A stretch of 64,000 bases of DNA from Nemopilema nomurai (Eukaryota; Cnidaria; Scyphozoa; Rhizostomeae; Rhizostomatidae), in the NCBI GenBank assembly GCA_003864495.1, contig ML133383.1, positions 827,560 through 891,559 of the forward strand, in the 5' to 3' direction. Shown piece after piece: positions 26,701-36,452 of the stretch. Every line of letters begins with the position of its first letter. The stretch's first letter is position 1. The translations under genes and the position numbers were made by a program. The notes under the pieces were generated by a model, which made no database searches, was not told the DNA's origin, and worked only from the letters and a program-made list of their open reading frames with translations.

Positions 26701-28313
26701 CGGTCAACGGGAACATACGCTCTGTGTCCCCCACATCTCCAGCCTCAGTAAACACTGGCCCCGTGCATTTCTCGTCGGGTGTCCACTCCGTCATTTCGCC
26801 AGTCATTACCAATCACATCCCCAAGTCCCCGCCAATGTCTAGAAGTTCACCAGCCATGCAGCCAAGTTCCTCCGCAAGCTTTAGTTGTGCTGTGCAGCGC
26901 ACAATCTCTCCTTCGCAACTCAATAATTCACTTCAACGAATGCAGGCGCTGCATGCCAGTCAGGCTGAGCACAACCTCCAAGCGGCCCTTTATCAGCGCC
27001 ACCGCATGTCCCAGTTGCCGGCGAGCCTCAAGACGGGGGTGCGTAGTACGCAATCCATGTTGGAAGAGGCCAAGAGAATACCGGGTATGCTCTTCAACCA
27101 ACAGGCCAGAGCGTACCAAGCGATGCCTCACCCGGTGCCAAAAGAGCTGAGCCACCGCGGCTTCTCCCAGACTGTGCCAGAAGGAGGGCACGCCTTCCAC
27201 GGCATATCTCCGCACGGCAGCCAGGAAACTCCGCGCACCATGCATGCGCCTCCACACGGTGTACCAGAGACTCTTAAATCACACTTGACGATGCCCCGCA
27301 GCACTCCGGGTGACTCTTCGCGCACGCTTCTTAGTTTAGCTCACAACAACGAGGAACAAGCACGGACCTATCACGGGGTAGCTCACGGGGTGCCGGAAGC
27401 GGCGAGGTCGCATCACGGTCTGCCGCGCGGGGCCCAGAGCTCTCCGCGCTCGCACATCAGTGTGCCGAGCCATTCGCAGGATGCCTCGAGGACGATTCTA
27501 GGCCTAACGCAGAGTGCGCAGGAAGTTGCCAGGAACGTCCTTGGCAACAGCCACGTACCCCAAGAGTCGTCGTCAAGGGTTCACCATTCTGCCCCTCACT
27601 CTGCCCAGGAATCCGCGCGATCGCATCACGGCCTGCCGCTCAATGCTCAAGAGATATCTCGTTCCCATCATCCTTTTGTGCACCCAATGCACGACCAGTC
27701 ACGCTACCCCCCTGGCATGACGCACCCGTTTCACCATGGACTAAATAGAACATTGCACGAGTCGCCGCATGCCAGAAGTCTACACGAGGTCTCGCACCCA
27801 GTCAGGCCGGGGGTGCATGGACATTCATTTCAGCAGGGCTTTCGGAGTCTGAATGAAAGCCCTGTTGGCAAGCGACCGCCGACGCTATCTCTTTTCCAGC
27901 ATGCTCACGGAAGAGAGTTCCCCTCCCCCTCCACGGATTCGAAAGCGTACCCGTCTCCTCTGTTAGAGAGGGCCTTGACGGAACAACAAACGAGGATGCT
28001 AGAACACCAGCAACAGGTCCGTTTGATGGAACAGCAGCAGTCGAAAAAGTCGTTTTCTGTCGAAAGCCTTACTTCGTCTTCGGATGCCAGCGAACGCTCG
28101 AAGGGCCAGTGCTTGAATGGGCAGCCAAATACGCCGTCGGCGCTTAGCAGGGCCAGCTATAGCGCGTCGCAACGCAGTCACATGTTTGGACCTATCCCCG
28201 GCTACCCCCGTGGTCCCACGTCGGAGTTCTTGAAGCTGCCGGCGCATGTGCAGCAGATGTACTCAGCACGGGGGCTTAGTCCGTACATGAATTTTCCGCA
28301 TTTCAAAGGCTAG
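2729..28313 (+). CDS. Large chromatin protein: DDT/WHIM-like N-terminus (CECR2/RSF1 type) with BCL9-type HD1 motif
   Basis: Modelled from GT-AG sites and phase: exons 2729-2838, 8863-8960, 11150-11255, 13087-13179, 13649-13703, 14771-14813, 15963-16010, 17116-17269, 22660-22764, 23009-23116, 23866-23979, 24220-24442, 24938-26028, 26214-28313. All phases agree, giving about 1,480 residues to a TAG stop; the initiator exon is not found. Residues about 10-70 (WELHYVSYFLRVFKKLF, then ILEKELNYEAI) resemble a DDT helix bundle. Residues about 70-190 (TSWEPVLEEQM, LLKIVVDLIREV, GRDKDDNKYWTFG, LFREM, EPVCTTPNEWEGF) follow the order of WHIM segments in CECR2 and RSF1, which pair with ISWI ATPases. A charged helix, Lys-rich tracts, an HD1-like motif (about 460-490), an acidic run and a low-complexity tail follow. 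No bromodomain or PHD finger is visible, unlike CECR2 or RSF1. Nuclear role inferred. The 17,269-22,660 join is the weakest link: two adjacent genes is the alternative. Confidence 0.75.
7560..7735 (+). repeat. Trinucleotide-type microsatellite (GTT/GCT rich) in the first long intron
   Basis: The stretch is almost entirely GTT, GCT, GCC, ATT and GCA triplets, with a 21-bp unit (GTTGTTGTTGCTGCCATTGC plus T) repeated about three times in the middle. It is open in several frames because it lacks stop triplets, so open frames here, such as the Thr/Ala-rich one on the minus strand, are artefacts of composition. Confidence 0.85.
10226..10260. repeat. 17-bp direct repeat
   Basis: CTTTTAAGTCCGAG occurs twice within 35 bases (units starting near 10,226 and 10,242). 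A short tandem duplication in an intron; no function suggested. Confidence 0.6.
11954..12108. mobile_element. Possible short hAT-like MITE in intron
   Basis: The left end GGGGCGCAACTAGGA and the reverse complement of the right end (GGGGCGCATCTAAGG) are similar, and lie about 155 bp apart. Ends of the CAGGGGCG type are typical of non-autonomous hAT elements. A clear 8-bp target duplication is not visible, and the internal sequence is G-rich without ORF. Confidence 0.3.
12584..12615. repeat. 16-bp tandem duplication
   Basis: TATATCGGCTTGGTTTA is present twice in a row within an intron of the large gene. Simple local duplication. Confidence 0.6.
17270..22659 (+). other. 5.4-kb intron of the large gene; no gene seen
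   Basis: No coding exon on either strand is convincing here. The stretch carries the microsatellite at 18,901 and part of a cluster of GGCCTAAT octamers. Because it separates the DDT/WHIM exons from the HD1 exons, it is where two neighbouring genes would be divided if the model were wrong. The flanking exons are both phase 0. Confidence 0.5.
18901..18932. repeat. Short 8-bp microsatellite (ATTCATCG)n
   Basis: About four copies of ATTCATCG in the 5.4-kb intron between the DDT/WHIM half and the HD1 half of the large gene. Confidence 0.75.
25057..25149 (+). other. BCL9/Legless HD1-like motif inside the large gene
   Basis: This 31-codon segment reads YVFSTALAN...YEVL...YNTIIEYHKAQ. The HD1 helix of BCL9 and Legless, which binds the PHD finger of Pygopus, has the same run of Tyr-Val-Phe-Ser-Thr, then Ala-Asn, Val-Leu, Gly, Thr-Ile and an aromatic-His pair in the same order and nearly the same spacing; one residue is inserted after the Val-Leu. 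A proline- and lysine-rich linker precedes it, as low-complexity sequence precedes HD1 in BCL9. No clear HD2 (beta-catenin-binding) helix is seen. The segment ending in MLFNQQ near 27,090-27,110 is only vaguely similar. Confidence 0.7.
25840..25950 (+). other. Acidic tract in the large gene
   Basis: A run of Asp and Glu codons (SEDDDDEEDEEESETSENEE and the residues after it) lies between the basic Lys/Arg-rich segment and the Ser/Pro-rich tail. Such tracts are common in chromatin proteins and often contact histones; that role is inferred from composition only. Confidence 0.6.
26029..26213 (+). other. Putative 185-nt intron, or frame break, between the two long 3' exons
   Basis: The long frame from 24,938 closes at 26,268, while the frame ending at 28,313 opens only after a stop at 26,139. 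A GTGAGT donor at 26,029 and a CCCCAG acceptor ending at 26,213 join them in phase (phase 0 on both sides), giving ISPA followed by LSPFASYRG. However, the skipped bases look coding: the first frame stays Ser/Pro/Gln-rich to about 26,145, and the second is Ser/Pro-rich from about 26,146. A one-base loss in the run of C at about 26,147-26,149 would also explain this. Both options are open. Confidence 0.5.
27115..27830 (+). repeat. Degenerate ~17-residue protein repeat, His/Ser/Gln rich
   Basis: The tail of the large gene repeats a loose unit of about 16-18 residues of the form HG-V/L-P-E/R followed by AQE-x-AR-S/T. Examples are GVPEAARSHHGLPRGAQ, HSQDASRTILGL, SAQEVARNVLGN, and APHSAQESARSHHGLPLNAQ. 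About ten copies are recognisable. It is imperfect at DNA level, so it is an old internal duplication or a constrained low-complexity array. No known function. Confidence 0.6.
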
Positions 28314-30340
28314 AGTCTGGCTGGGGATTTGAGTTTGGCAACACTCAACGACGCTCCTTTTAGAATTCGACGACGTCTTGGGTAGACTGCACTTTTATTT
28401 TCTGTAAAATGGGCTGTAGAATTGATTTTGATTTTGCAGGTAGAACGTGTCGTGCAGCAATTTAAGTGTGACTTGATTTGTTCCCGTCAACGGACAAAGC
28501 CAACCATGACCCCCCGACTAAGCCAGCCAATTACCCCCTGCATGTCAATCGAAGCTATTATCATTACAAGATGATATTTGATATTATTCGATGACTTTTA
28601 TGCCAAAAAGGCCTACTGATGGGTACCTTGATAATTTTGAAAATTTCAATCCGAACTATAAAGTTGATAAGAAAGTTCTTTCTTCCCCTTTGTATTTTTT
28701 TTTCTCAACACCCCTGCTCATTCACTCCCTTCTTGACACCCCTTCTCCTTAACACCCTATTTCCTTGATACCTATTTGCCCCTTGTCCATATAAAGCTCT
28801 TTGCAAGAATGCTTTGACCTTAGTTTTAGAACTGCGAAGCGCAGATGGCTGGGCGAGGTGGAGGAGCTTAAGCTGTTCACTCGTTACCAACCTCCATCTG
28901 CCGAAACAAAGCATTGTGGGTTTTCAACGTTAAGTTGTTTTCATGGCTATTTAGCTGCTTTCCTGTTTATCTGTTCGCTTTTATCTGCACATGCAAAGTA
29001 ATCAACCATTTTGACGCTACTTGAATCCAGATTTGTCCCATTTTGGCGTTTCTTCTTTAGAAACCGTTATTTAAGGCACCATCTGAACTAGGCGTTGCTC
29101 GAAGAATTTCGACGTGTTTACATGCTGCCAGCCGCCGAAATGTTATATGACGTCACATGTTGAAGAATTGCTAGCAGACAGGACAGGTGAAAGTCACGTG
29201 GTAGTGTCACAAGAAAGCGAATCACTACCCCCCCCCCCCGTTAATTCGATGCCAATTTACCAGTCGATTGCTGGAGGGATTTCGTTTACGTGTTGCAGAT
29301 CAGTTTGGACCCCTCGTCCCACCCCCTTTGTGAATTGACTGAACTTTAACAACTCGTCCTCTATCTTTTCCCCCACCTTGAGTACGCAATAGGTGAAATC
29401 TCCGGAACACCCCTCTTTGAATATGTAAACTAAGTTATAGGGATGTTGGTATTGTTCACTCAGAGCCCAAATCCCGACCGAAACCACCCACCCTCACTCC
29501 ACCATTCCAATTGAGCACCAGTTAGTAAAGTCAACAGGCGTCTTTGCCAATGCCAGTAAATTTGCTGCTAGTTCATGTTTATTCGTTCTTGAAGGACAGT
29601 GGTGGGATACCACGTTGCTTGCGCGCTTGTGAGTCGTAGTAGACCTCCCTTGCTTTCTCTTGGCTCGGCTTTTAATATTGTGAAAAGTTGTATAATGAAT
29701 ATAACAACGTGTGAATACCGTGCTAATTGGTTTTAAACCAAATGCAAACGATTTGATTGGATAGAACAGGAACAAAAGACTCGTGTTAGGTAATTTTCTT
29801 TTGTAATTCGAACATTATGTGGGATATAATATTGTTCCTTGTAAATATCAGTTTTATGAAACCGTTGAGTACTAACCATTTGTCTGCCTTTACTGTTCTG
29901 ACAACTGCACAAGAGGAATGCGAAGACGTTTTGTTGACATGTTGTAGGCCAGCGTTTTGAGGTCTTCGGGAACGAACTATTAGGCATTCAGTGGGATATC
30001 TGTAGAAAATTCCCCGAAGTTGTCCTTAAAGATTGCTAAAACTAAAGTAGTGCATATTGAAAGAGAAATTTGAAGCCTCGAAAAGTAATTTCATGATATG
30101 AGTTTAAAATAGTTTTAGCACAAAACAAGGGCGAAGTTCCCATGAACTGCGCATACTAATAAGTATAAGGCATGATATTTGCCGAAGCAAAACTAAATAG
30201 TCTTTGGAGCTCATTTTTGCTTTATGCTAAAAACAAGGGCTTATATTTGTTATGAACTTGATGTGTAAAAGGGAAGTAAAATGAGCCTCGAATGGCTGTG
30301 GCGCTGCGAAGGCGCTTTGTTTACTACCAAGCAAAGAAAA
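28314..30340. other. 3' UTR and intergenic region
   Basis: Immediately after the TAG at 28,311-28,313 comes AT-rich sequence that probably contains the 3' UTR of the large gene. A C-homopolymer of about 13 bases occurs near 29,229. I see no coding exon on either strand; open frames are short and lack splice context. Confidence 0.5.
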
Positions 30341-32047
30341 ATGGCGGCAGGTATGTTTATGAAGTCTTCCTCAATTCTGGGATGTTTGGTGGATTGTATT
30401 GTGATAAGTGAGTTAATTTTCTTATGGTACATGCTCTTTGGACTCTTCAATTCTTTAAAATATTGTTGTAACTGATGTAAAGTCGGCAAGGAAGAATAAT
30501 TATTTATGAATAATTGAAGCAACGACATACCAGATTCAAAGACATACCAGTGGAGCCTGCCAGTCCTGAAAATGAACACTAGAAAAAGGGGAAAATAAAT
30601 AATTATTTGGATCGGGTGGGCGTATAAATCCCACGTCGTTTGGTTCTAGGTATGGAAAATAATCTACATCAAACTACACCAAGGTTTGTTTAATTTTTTA
30701 ATTATAATCGATCTTGTTTTCTCTACAACAATTTTCGTAGTGGATACTAAGTCTTATATTAGACATCCTTTTATTATGCTAATCCCTCATTTAATTTACT
30801 GATTGCTGTTATTTCTCTTATTTTGCCTAATGAACGTTCGTAAGACTTTGATCTTCTTTATTCTCATTTTTGCCAACGCTGTCCAATTCATTTTCAATAC
30901 AATGTTGTTAATTGGGCTTCGTATCTAGACATCTAGACATCATAAGACGTCTTTGAGTGTCCACAAACAAGAAAGAGGTGCGCAATTTTGTGCTTGGTCT
31001 CAAGTGTGTAACTTGAAGTCGATTTTCTGGCTTAAAATTTGACTATTTCTATTGAATTTACTTTGAATTGAGACTGTATTCACAGATAAATCAAATTTGT
31101 GTGTGATAAATTGAGAGCTGTGATTTTGTCAGATTGATTAAAATTGGAAATTGCTGCTATGAAATGTAAACAAGTGACAGAACCTTACCACGCATTACCA
31201 CGCTCATGCCTATATCTAGGTTTGCAGAATCATTGGGAAAGAAATATTATAAGTGTACACTGGCCATACCATGCAATGTGTGTTATCTCGAGCAGTTGTG
31301 ACTTTTGTGACCGTCTTCCACCTTCATGTATATTTGTTGTATCAAACAAACTTTAGTAGTATTTTGGGATCAAGTGATGGTTTGTCTTGATGGAAAACAT
31401 CAATTGTTTTCTTGACATATAGGTTGCTTTCCTATCAGCCATTTCTCCTTTTTTGCCATTTTTTGACAAATTTATTTCAATATTGTTTGCTGTAATACAG
31501 TCAAATGGGGCTATTTTTTCTAGGAATTTTTTCTGGTTGTATTTTTGCACTTTTTGCAAATTTGAAGTGACTCTCTTTTGTTGCGGTGTTTACTCTAACA
31601 TGGTTGACTTAATTTGCAGGAAATGATGTCAAGTCAGCAGGGTCGTTGATAGACGGCCCGGGCCTCGAAGGCAAGCTCTGGGGCGGGCCCTTTTGCGCCG
31701 CAGTCGAAGTATTTAACTGTAAGACCTATATTTTTTGCAGGCCCCCAGACTTTTACGCAGTTTACCCCCCTCTCTACGCTCCTGCAAGTCAGAGGAGAGA
31801 GACAACAACTTACGTAACTGTGTGTATTTTTATTCTGCCATGCTACTGCCATGATTTATTCCTTTTTGTCTTTTTCTCTTTAACTTCATCCAGTCATCCA
31901 GCATTAATAATATAAAATGGCAAGCTACACGTTTTTCCTTTTTTGTGCTTTCCAAACAAAGAATGTTAGTTTTAATACTGTTCACTTTACTTTTAGTATC
32001 AGATTTTAATTGTTGATGATCAATTTCCAAGAAGGCTAGAAAAGTAA
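30341..32047 (+). CDS. Candidate small three-exon gene, product not recognised
   Basis: Model: exon 30341-30350 (ATGGCGGCAG, donor GTATGT), exon 31620-31813 (acceptor TTTGCAG, donor GTAACT), exon 31997-32047 (acceptor TTTTAG, stop TAA). Phases match (1, then 0), giving about 84 residues. It starts MAAGNDVKSAGS, continues through LEGKLWGGPFCAAVEVF and PPDFYAVYPPLYAP, and ends QILIVDDQFPRRLEK. The middle exon is clearly more GC-rich than its surroundings, which favours coding. The ATGGCGGC start context after AAAA is typical of animal first exons. An alternative is that the middle exon ends earlier, at GTATTT after 31,712. I do not recognise the protein. Confidence 0.35.
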
Positions 32048-32494
32048 AGGAAGGTAAGCCTACTCTTTTTCAAATTTTTTCAAAAAATGTGTAGAAAATG
32101 ACTCTTTGTTTTATTTTTTCTACTTCTATTCTAGACTTATACCAATTCTAGACCAAACCCTTAAAATGTAATTTATCTTACTAAACACTTTTATTTACAT
32201 ATATATCTATCAGTATTTTCCATTTAGCTTACTTCCTTCTGTAATTTTTACTAAGACAAAGTTTGTTATGTAAATTTCTAGGCTGCCAATTGTATTTTGA
32301 TGCCAAGATGTGTTATTCTATTTCCTGGCTTTATAAAAAGTGTAGCTCTCACCTCAGCAACTAACTATTTGTTTTTAAATTTTTCCTGATTGATATGATG
32401 GATAAGCTGTGCACTCAATTTCTCAGTTTTTTCGGGACATTTTGTGTCTTAATTAGTATCCTATCATTTATCTGAGCCCTCACTGCTAAATCTA

Positions 32495-32993
32495 CTTTAG
32501 GGGCAGAAAGTTTCGCGGGCAGAAAGTCTCGCGAGAAGAAAATATCGCAAAATTGAGTGCATAAACTTTCGCGAATGATTTTTGTGCAAATTTCGCGACA
32601 AGAAATTATTTTTTTGCAAAACTTTCGCCATCATGAAAGACTAGCATTTTCGCGTGAAGAAACTTTAGCGATTGAAGTAAAATTAGGAGAGAAACGCAAT
32701 ACCATAGTATTCGTTTTCGTTACTTCCAATATTATGTTAGTTGTCACTTTCCCTTTCTTCCCACTCTGAATCGCCATCGCTTTCGTCCTCATTCGTCCTC
32801 ACTATACCCTCTGTTTCGTCTTAACAGTCATGCTGGCAATTTACAAGATTCTATTGCCTAAGAATTGGATGGAAAAACTTTCGCGTGTCGAGAATTTTCT
32901 GCAATTTCGCGAGCAAAAACTTTCGCGAAATTCGAATTTAGATTATGCCTTTCGCCATAAACATGAGAACCGCGAAACTTTCTGCCCCTAAAG
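32495..32993. mobile_element. Non-autonomous TIR element (MITE) with TA target duplication and TTTCGCG motifs
   Basis: Both ends carry the 23-bp inverted repeat beginning CTTTAGGGGCAGAAAGTTTC, identical in both arms, and both are flanked by TA, as in Tc1/mariner-type insertions. The 499-bp element has no transposase frame. Inside, variants of CTTTCGCGAA recur many times in both orientations, so the element is full of short palindromic CGCG cores. Confidence 0.8.
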
Positions 32994-33684
32994 TAATCAT
33001 TTAATTATATTTTCCCTGATCGAAGAGTTTATCATTTCTTTACTTAGCACTTTTCTTCCAAGAAATTAAGAACATCAACTTCTTTACTCGATGTTTATTC
33101 AATGAACAATTACCCCTTGCTACCTACCACTTCTTCCAGTAAACTCTTCCTTGAAGGTTCGTATCTTCTTTTCTTCCCTGTTTGTTTGTTTCTTTTCTTT
33201 TCTAACTTCTGCTACTAGATCTTGCTATAGCTTTAATCCAACGCTAATTTAAAGAATCATTCCTACGAACATATTCTCTTATTTTCTGAACAGTTATTCG
33301 ATTCCCTTGTTATTCGCTTTTTTTATGGATCAAGATCAGAGAATGCATAGTCTTCAGATGTTGTCGGACCTTTTGTGATCATCGCTTTGCTCTTAATCCT
33401 GTGATGGTGCATGGTTTAAATATCCAACCAGGTACTCCTTTATTTGCTCAGGGCAAAGAGGAGGTGGGGCAGTATCATTAAGATAATGACAAAAAAGGAA
33501 TTGTGCTGTTTTATGAAATGGAAATTGAGCTCCCACCCTAAAGCAGTGTCTGTAGGGTCGTTTTATGCGTTTTAAAGCCTTTTGAATACTTTCTATAGTG
33601 TGAAATCTGGGTGACCGAAAGGTTCCTTCAGAAATTCCAATGCATCTTCCAAATCCTCCTTACTTAAGCTTTGCAGCATCTGTG

Positions 33685-33804
33685 TCTCTATTCATTTTCT
33701 CTATTCATTTTCTCTATTCATTTTCTCTATTCATTTTCTCTATTCATTTTCTCTATTCATTTTCTCTATTCATTTTCTCTATTCATTTTCTCTGTTCATT
33801 TTCT
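33685..33804. repeat. 13-bp minisatellite
   Basis: The unit CTCTATTCATTTT is repeated about nine times with almost no divergence, the last copy having CTCTGTTC. Because 13 is not a multiple of three, all three frames are open and give Phe/Ser/Leu-rich peptides of no meaning. It ends just before a TTCTGCAG acceptor-like site. Confidence 0.9.
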
Positions 33805-34194
33805 TGCTTCTGCAGAAAGGCCAACAAAGGTTGAGGAACGTTTATTCACAGGGCTATCCTATAATCATATTTTCCCTTGTAATGCCACGATATTTTCTGC
33901 AGCATAGGTGTATCACTGCCATGCAAGACTGTAGGACTAAATTTATAACTATGATAGAGAGAAAACAAGCGTGGACTGTTCAACAGCTTCTATATCTAGC
34001 AGAAATTGGCCATTTTTTGCGTGAATTCCATTACTGGATCTGGTACTTAGCTCTTCTAACATTTCCGAAACAATAGGTCTTAGTTTCAAGGTAGTAAAAT
34101 TTCTTATCTTTTAACTACAACTAGAATTTTGCATCATAACCAAAACTCCTCCAGTGCTTCAAAGCGAACTGTTTTCACTGTGATTCTTTTTCAG

Positions 34195-34933
34195 ATGCTG
34201 GCTCCTTCTTTTGAAATCAGGACAAAAGGTTTTCCACCGAAAGCGTGGTCTGAGTTATTCGATCAAATGGCTGGCTGTGACATCGATTTACGGCCTTTAT
34301 CAAGAATTTATGGAGTCTTTCTCGTCTTGAAGGAGATACTCTATAAACGTAAGTGATTGTTTTTTTTAATTCAAAATTATTTCGGCTTACAGAAGCTGAG
34401 TTGCATCTTCACCTAAAGCTATGAGGCAGAACGTGTTTATGGCATCTAGGCCTTCTTTCGATTTATTTTTGATTATTTCGTTTAACACATAGCTTGTTTG
34501 ATAAGACTCCATTATATACGGTTTTTTAAGCAACCGCGTCTGATTAAGTTTGCAATAGACGTTACCCGCATCAGGTTTTTAATGCTTAGGGGGCAACGTG
34601 CCCCAAATATTTTCTTATGAATTGTTCTTTTTTTCTTTTCCAAACAATTTTCAAAGGTTTTTACGCATTTTGTCAGACGAGGTCTCGTAGACTGGTTACC
34701 CGAGTCCTTGGCCCCTCATAATAAGAATTCATTTCTTCGTCCATTTGACTTCTTCTTGCTTTTGTACATGTACCATCTGAACACTTTTCTAATTTTACTC
34801 AGGTGCATATGCCTTCAATTGCTGTGCTCTACCAAGTTCTATCATTCATGCTGCACTTGACGAACAACTCAGATGCACCGAAGAAAACGAACTCGAACTG
34901 AGGACATTACCAGTTGTGTATATGACTTTCTAA
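34195..34933 (+). CDS. Candidate C-terminal exons of a small unrecognised gene
   Basis: Exon 34195-34348 lies between a TTTTTCAG acceptor and a GTAAGT donor. Exon 34803-34933 follows a TTTTACTCAG acceptor and ends with TAA. The split codon CGT is restored by splicing. The joined 94 residues begin MLAPSFEIRTKGFPPKAWSE, contain an IYGVFLVLKEILYK helix and end LRTLPVVYMTF. An ATG sits directly at the first acceptor, so this could be a whole short protein with a spliced 5' UTR, or the end of a longer one. A TGCAG acceptor at 33,817 followed by an 85-codon open stretch may be an upstream exon, but no donor in the right phase is seen. Family unknown. Confidence 0.45.
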
Positions 34934-35299
34934 AAAAGAAACATTTGATAAACCTAGTTAGCATCGCTTGTACTAGTTTACATTGTGCATCTCTAACACA
35001 CTTTACCGTAGCTCTTGAATTTTTCCTCTCGATAACTCTGCTTAAGAATTTAAAAGCATTTTCTTATGTTGAAAATATGAAACTACGCCCACGTGGAATG
35101 GACCGAAAAATAATATTTGAATTAATGAACCGCTTCTCAATAGTTATGGTAACAGTGTGTATTTAGCGAATCACTTAATCATTTTGCGAATCTAAAATTG
35201 TGTGACTTAATAATTTTACTTAAGTTTGCAGCCTGCTAAATTGCTTTCCCCCAATACTCTATTGCCCGGTATTTCATTTTATTTTGCAAGAAATCCATT

Positions 35300-35865
35300 G
35301 AATTTCTCCGAGTGTTTTTTTGTTTAATTACTTAGAGTATTTTGAAGTGCACTTCGATAGCTCAATATAATTCGAGATAAAAATCCTTTGAATTTCCCCC
35401 CGTTTTCTTTTGTCTTATCACTTAGAATCTTTTGAACTGCCCCCCGATATCTCATTGTACTTCGAAAAAAATTCTATTGAATTTGCCCCCGTTTTCTTTT
35501 GTCTTATCATTTAGAATCTTTTGAATTGCCCCCCGATATCTCATTGTACTTCGAAAAAAATTCTATTGAATTTCCCCCCGTTTTCTTTTGTCTTATCACT
35601 TAGAATCTTTTGAATTGCCCCACGATATCTCATTTTACTTCGAAAAAAATTCTATTGAATTTCCCCCCGTTTTCTTTTGTCTTATCATTTAGAATCTTTT
35701 GAATTGCCCCCCGATATCTCATTGTACTTCGAAAAAAATTCTATCGAATTTTCCCCCGTTTTCTTTTGTCTTATCATTTAGAATCTTTTGAATTGTCCCC
35801 CCATACTCTATTGTATTTGATTCTAAATTCTATTCAATTGCCCCCCGTATCGCATTGTATTATAG
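35300..35865. repeat. 89-bp tandem repeat array with C-runs
   Basis: About five good copies of an 89-bp unit, plus degenerate edge copies. The landmark GTTTTCTTTTGTCTTATCA starts at 35,402, 35,491, 35,580, 35,669 and 35,758, exactly 89 apart. Each unit has two runs of five or six C, and each half of the unit looks like a diverged version of the other (C-run, then a T/A-rich part), so the array may derive from a ~45-bp ancestor. Confidence 0.9.
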
Positions 35866-36119
35866 TCACAGTCTTTTGTATTCAAAATGAAGAAACAATA
35901 GTTCGACTTCAGAATTCTTTTGAGTTTCATAAAGCTTTTCTATTGTCATTTCAAAGAAAAATTCAATGGCTTTTCAAAAGACTTTTCTATTCAATTTTCC
36001 ATTCAATTTTTTCTCCAAGTCAATCTTTTGTTTTCCTATTGTTTTACCTGGCGGTCTTGGCCGCCTGACGGTGGCTAGCTGATTTGCGGCTCAAAACCGG
36101 AATGATTGACAGGTCATTG

Positions 36120-36300
36120 TTTTAAGCCAATCAGATTGCTTCATTTGAGCCTTTTTGGTGGCTGCGGGCAGGAGCCGTCATCTGTAAATATCATGTTTTT
36201 GAGTAGCTCTTGGCCGCCAAGGGGCCGCTATTGTTTATTGACCAATCAGAGTTCAGTATTTTGCCATTGTCTATTCTATTGTTTTTCAGCCAATCAGAAG
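36120..36300. promoter_or_regulatory. Cluster of three CCAAT boxes
   Basis: GCCAATCAG at about 36,126, ACCAATCAG at about 36,241 and GCCAATCAG at about 36,291 lie on the plus strand within 175 bases. CCAATCAG is the optimal NF-Y site and such clusters often mark promoters. No supported coding start follows closely; the only candidate is a short frame starting ATGGGAAAG at 37,326. Confidence 0.35.
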
Positions 36301-36452
36301 CCTACATTTTGGCCTCATTGACGGGGGGCTAGTAGCCTCTTGAGGCTGTGGAAAGACGGGGGTCAGGTAGCAATTCAGTTTGATTTTTCTCCACTTCATT
36401 CAAGCGATCTTACTCTACGTACAATTTTAGTGCCTACCTACCTAAGAAGACA

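Noticed and set aside
31713..31744. A 32-nt intron with GTATTT and TTTTTTGCAG ends inside the exon at 31,620
   Set aside because: Far below the usual minimum intron size for animals; the uninterrupted frame is simpler.
33640..33907. Phe/Ser-rich frames over the 13-bp repeat
   Set aside because: Product of the minisatellite; the 13-bp period opens every frame.
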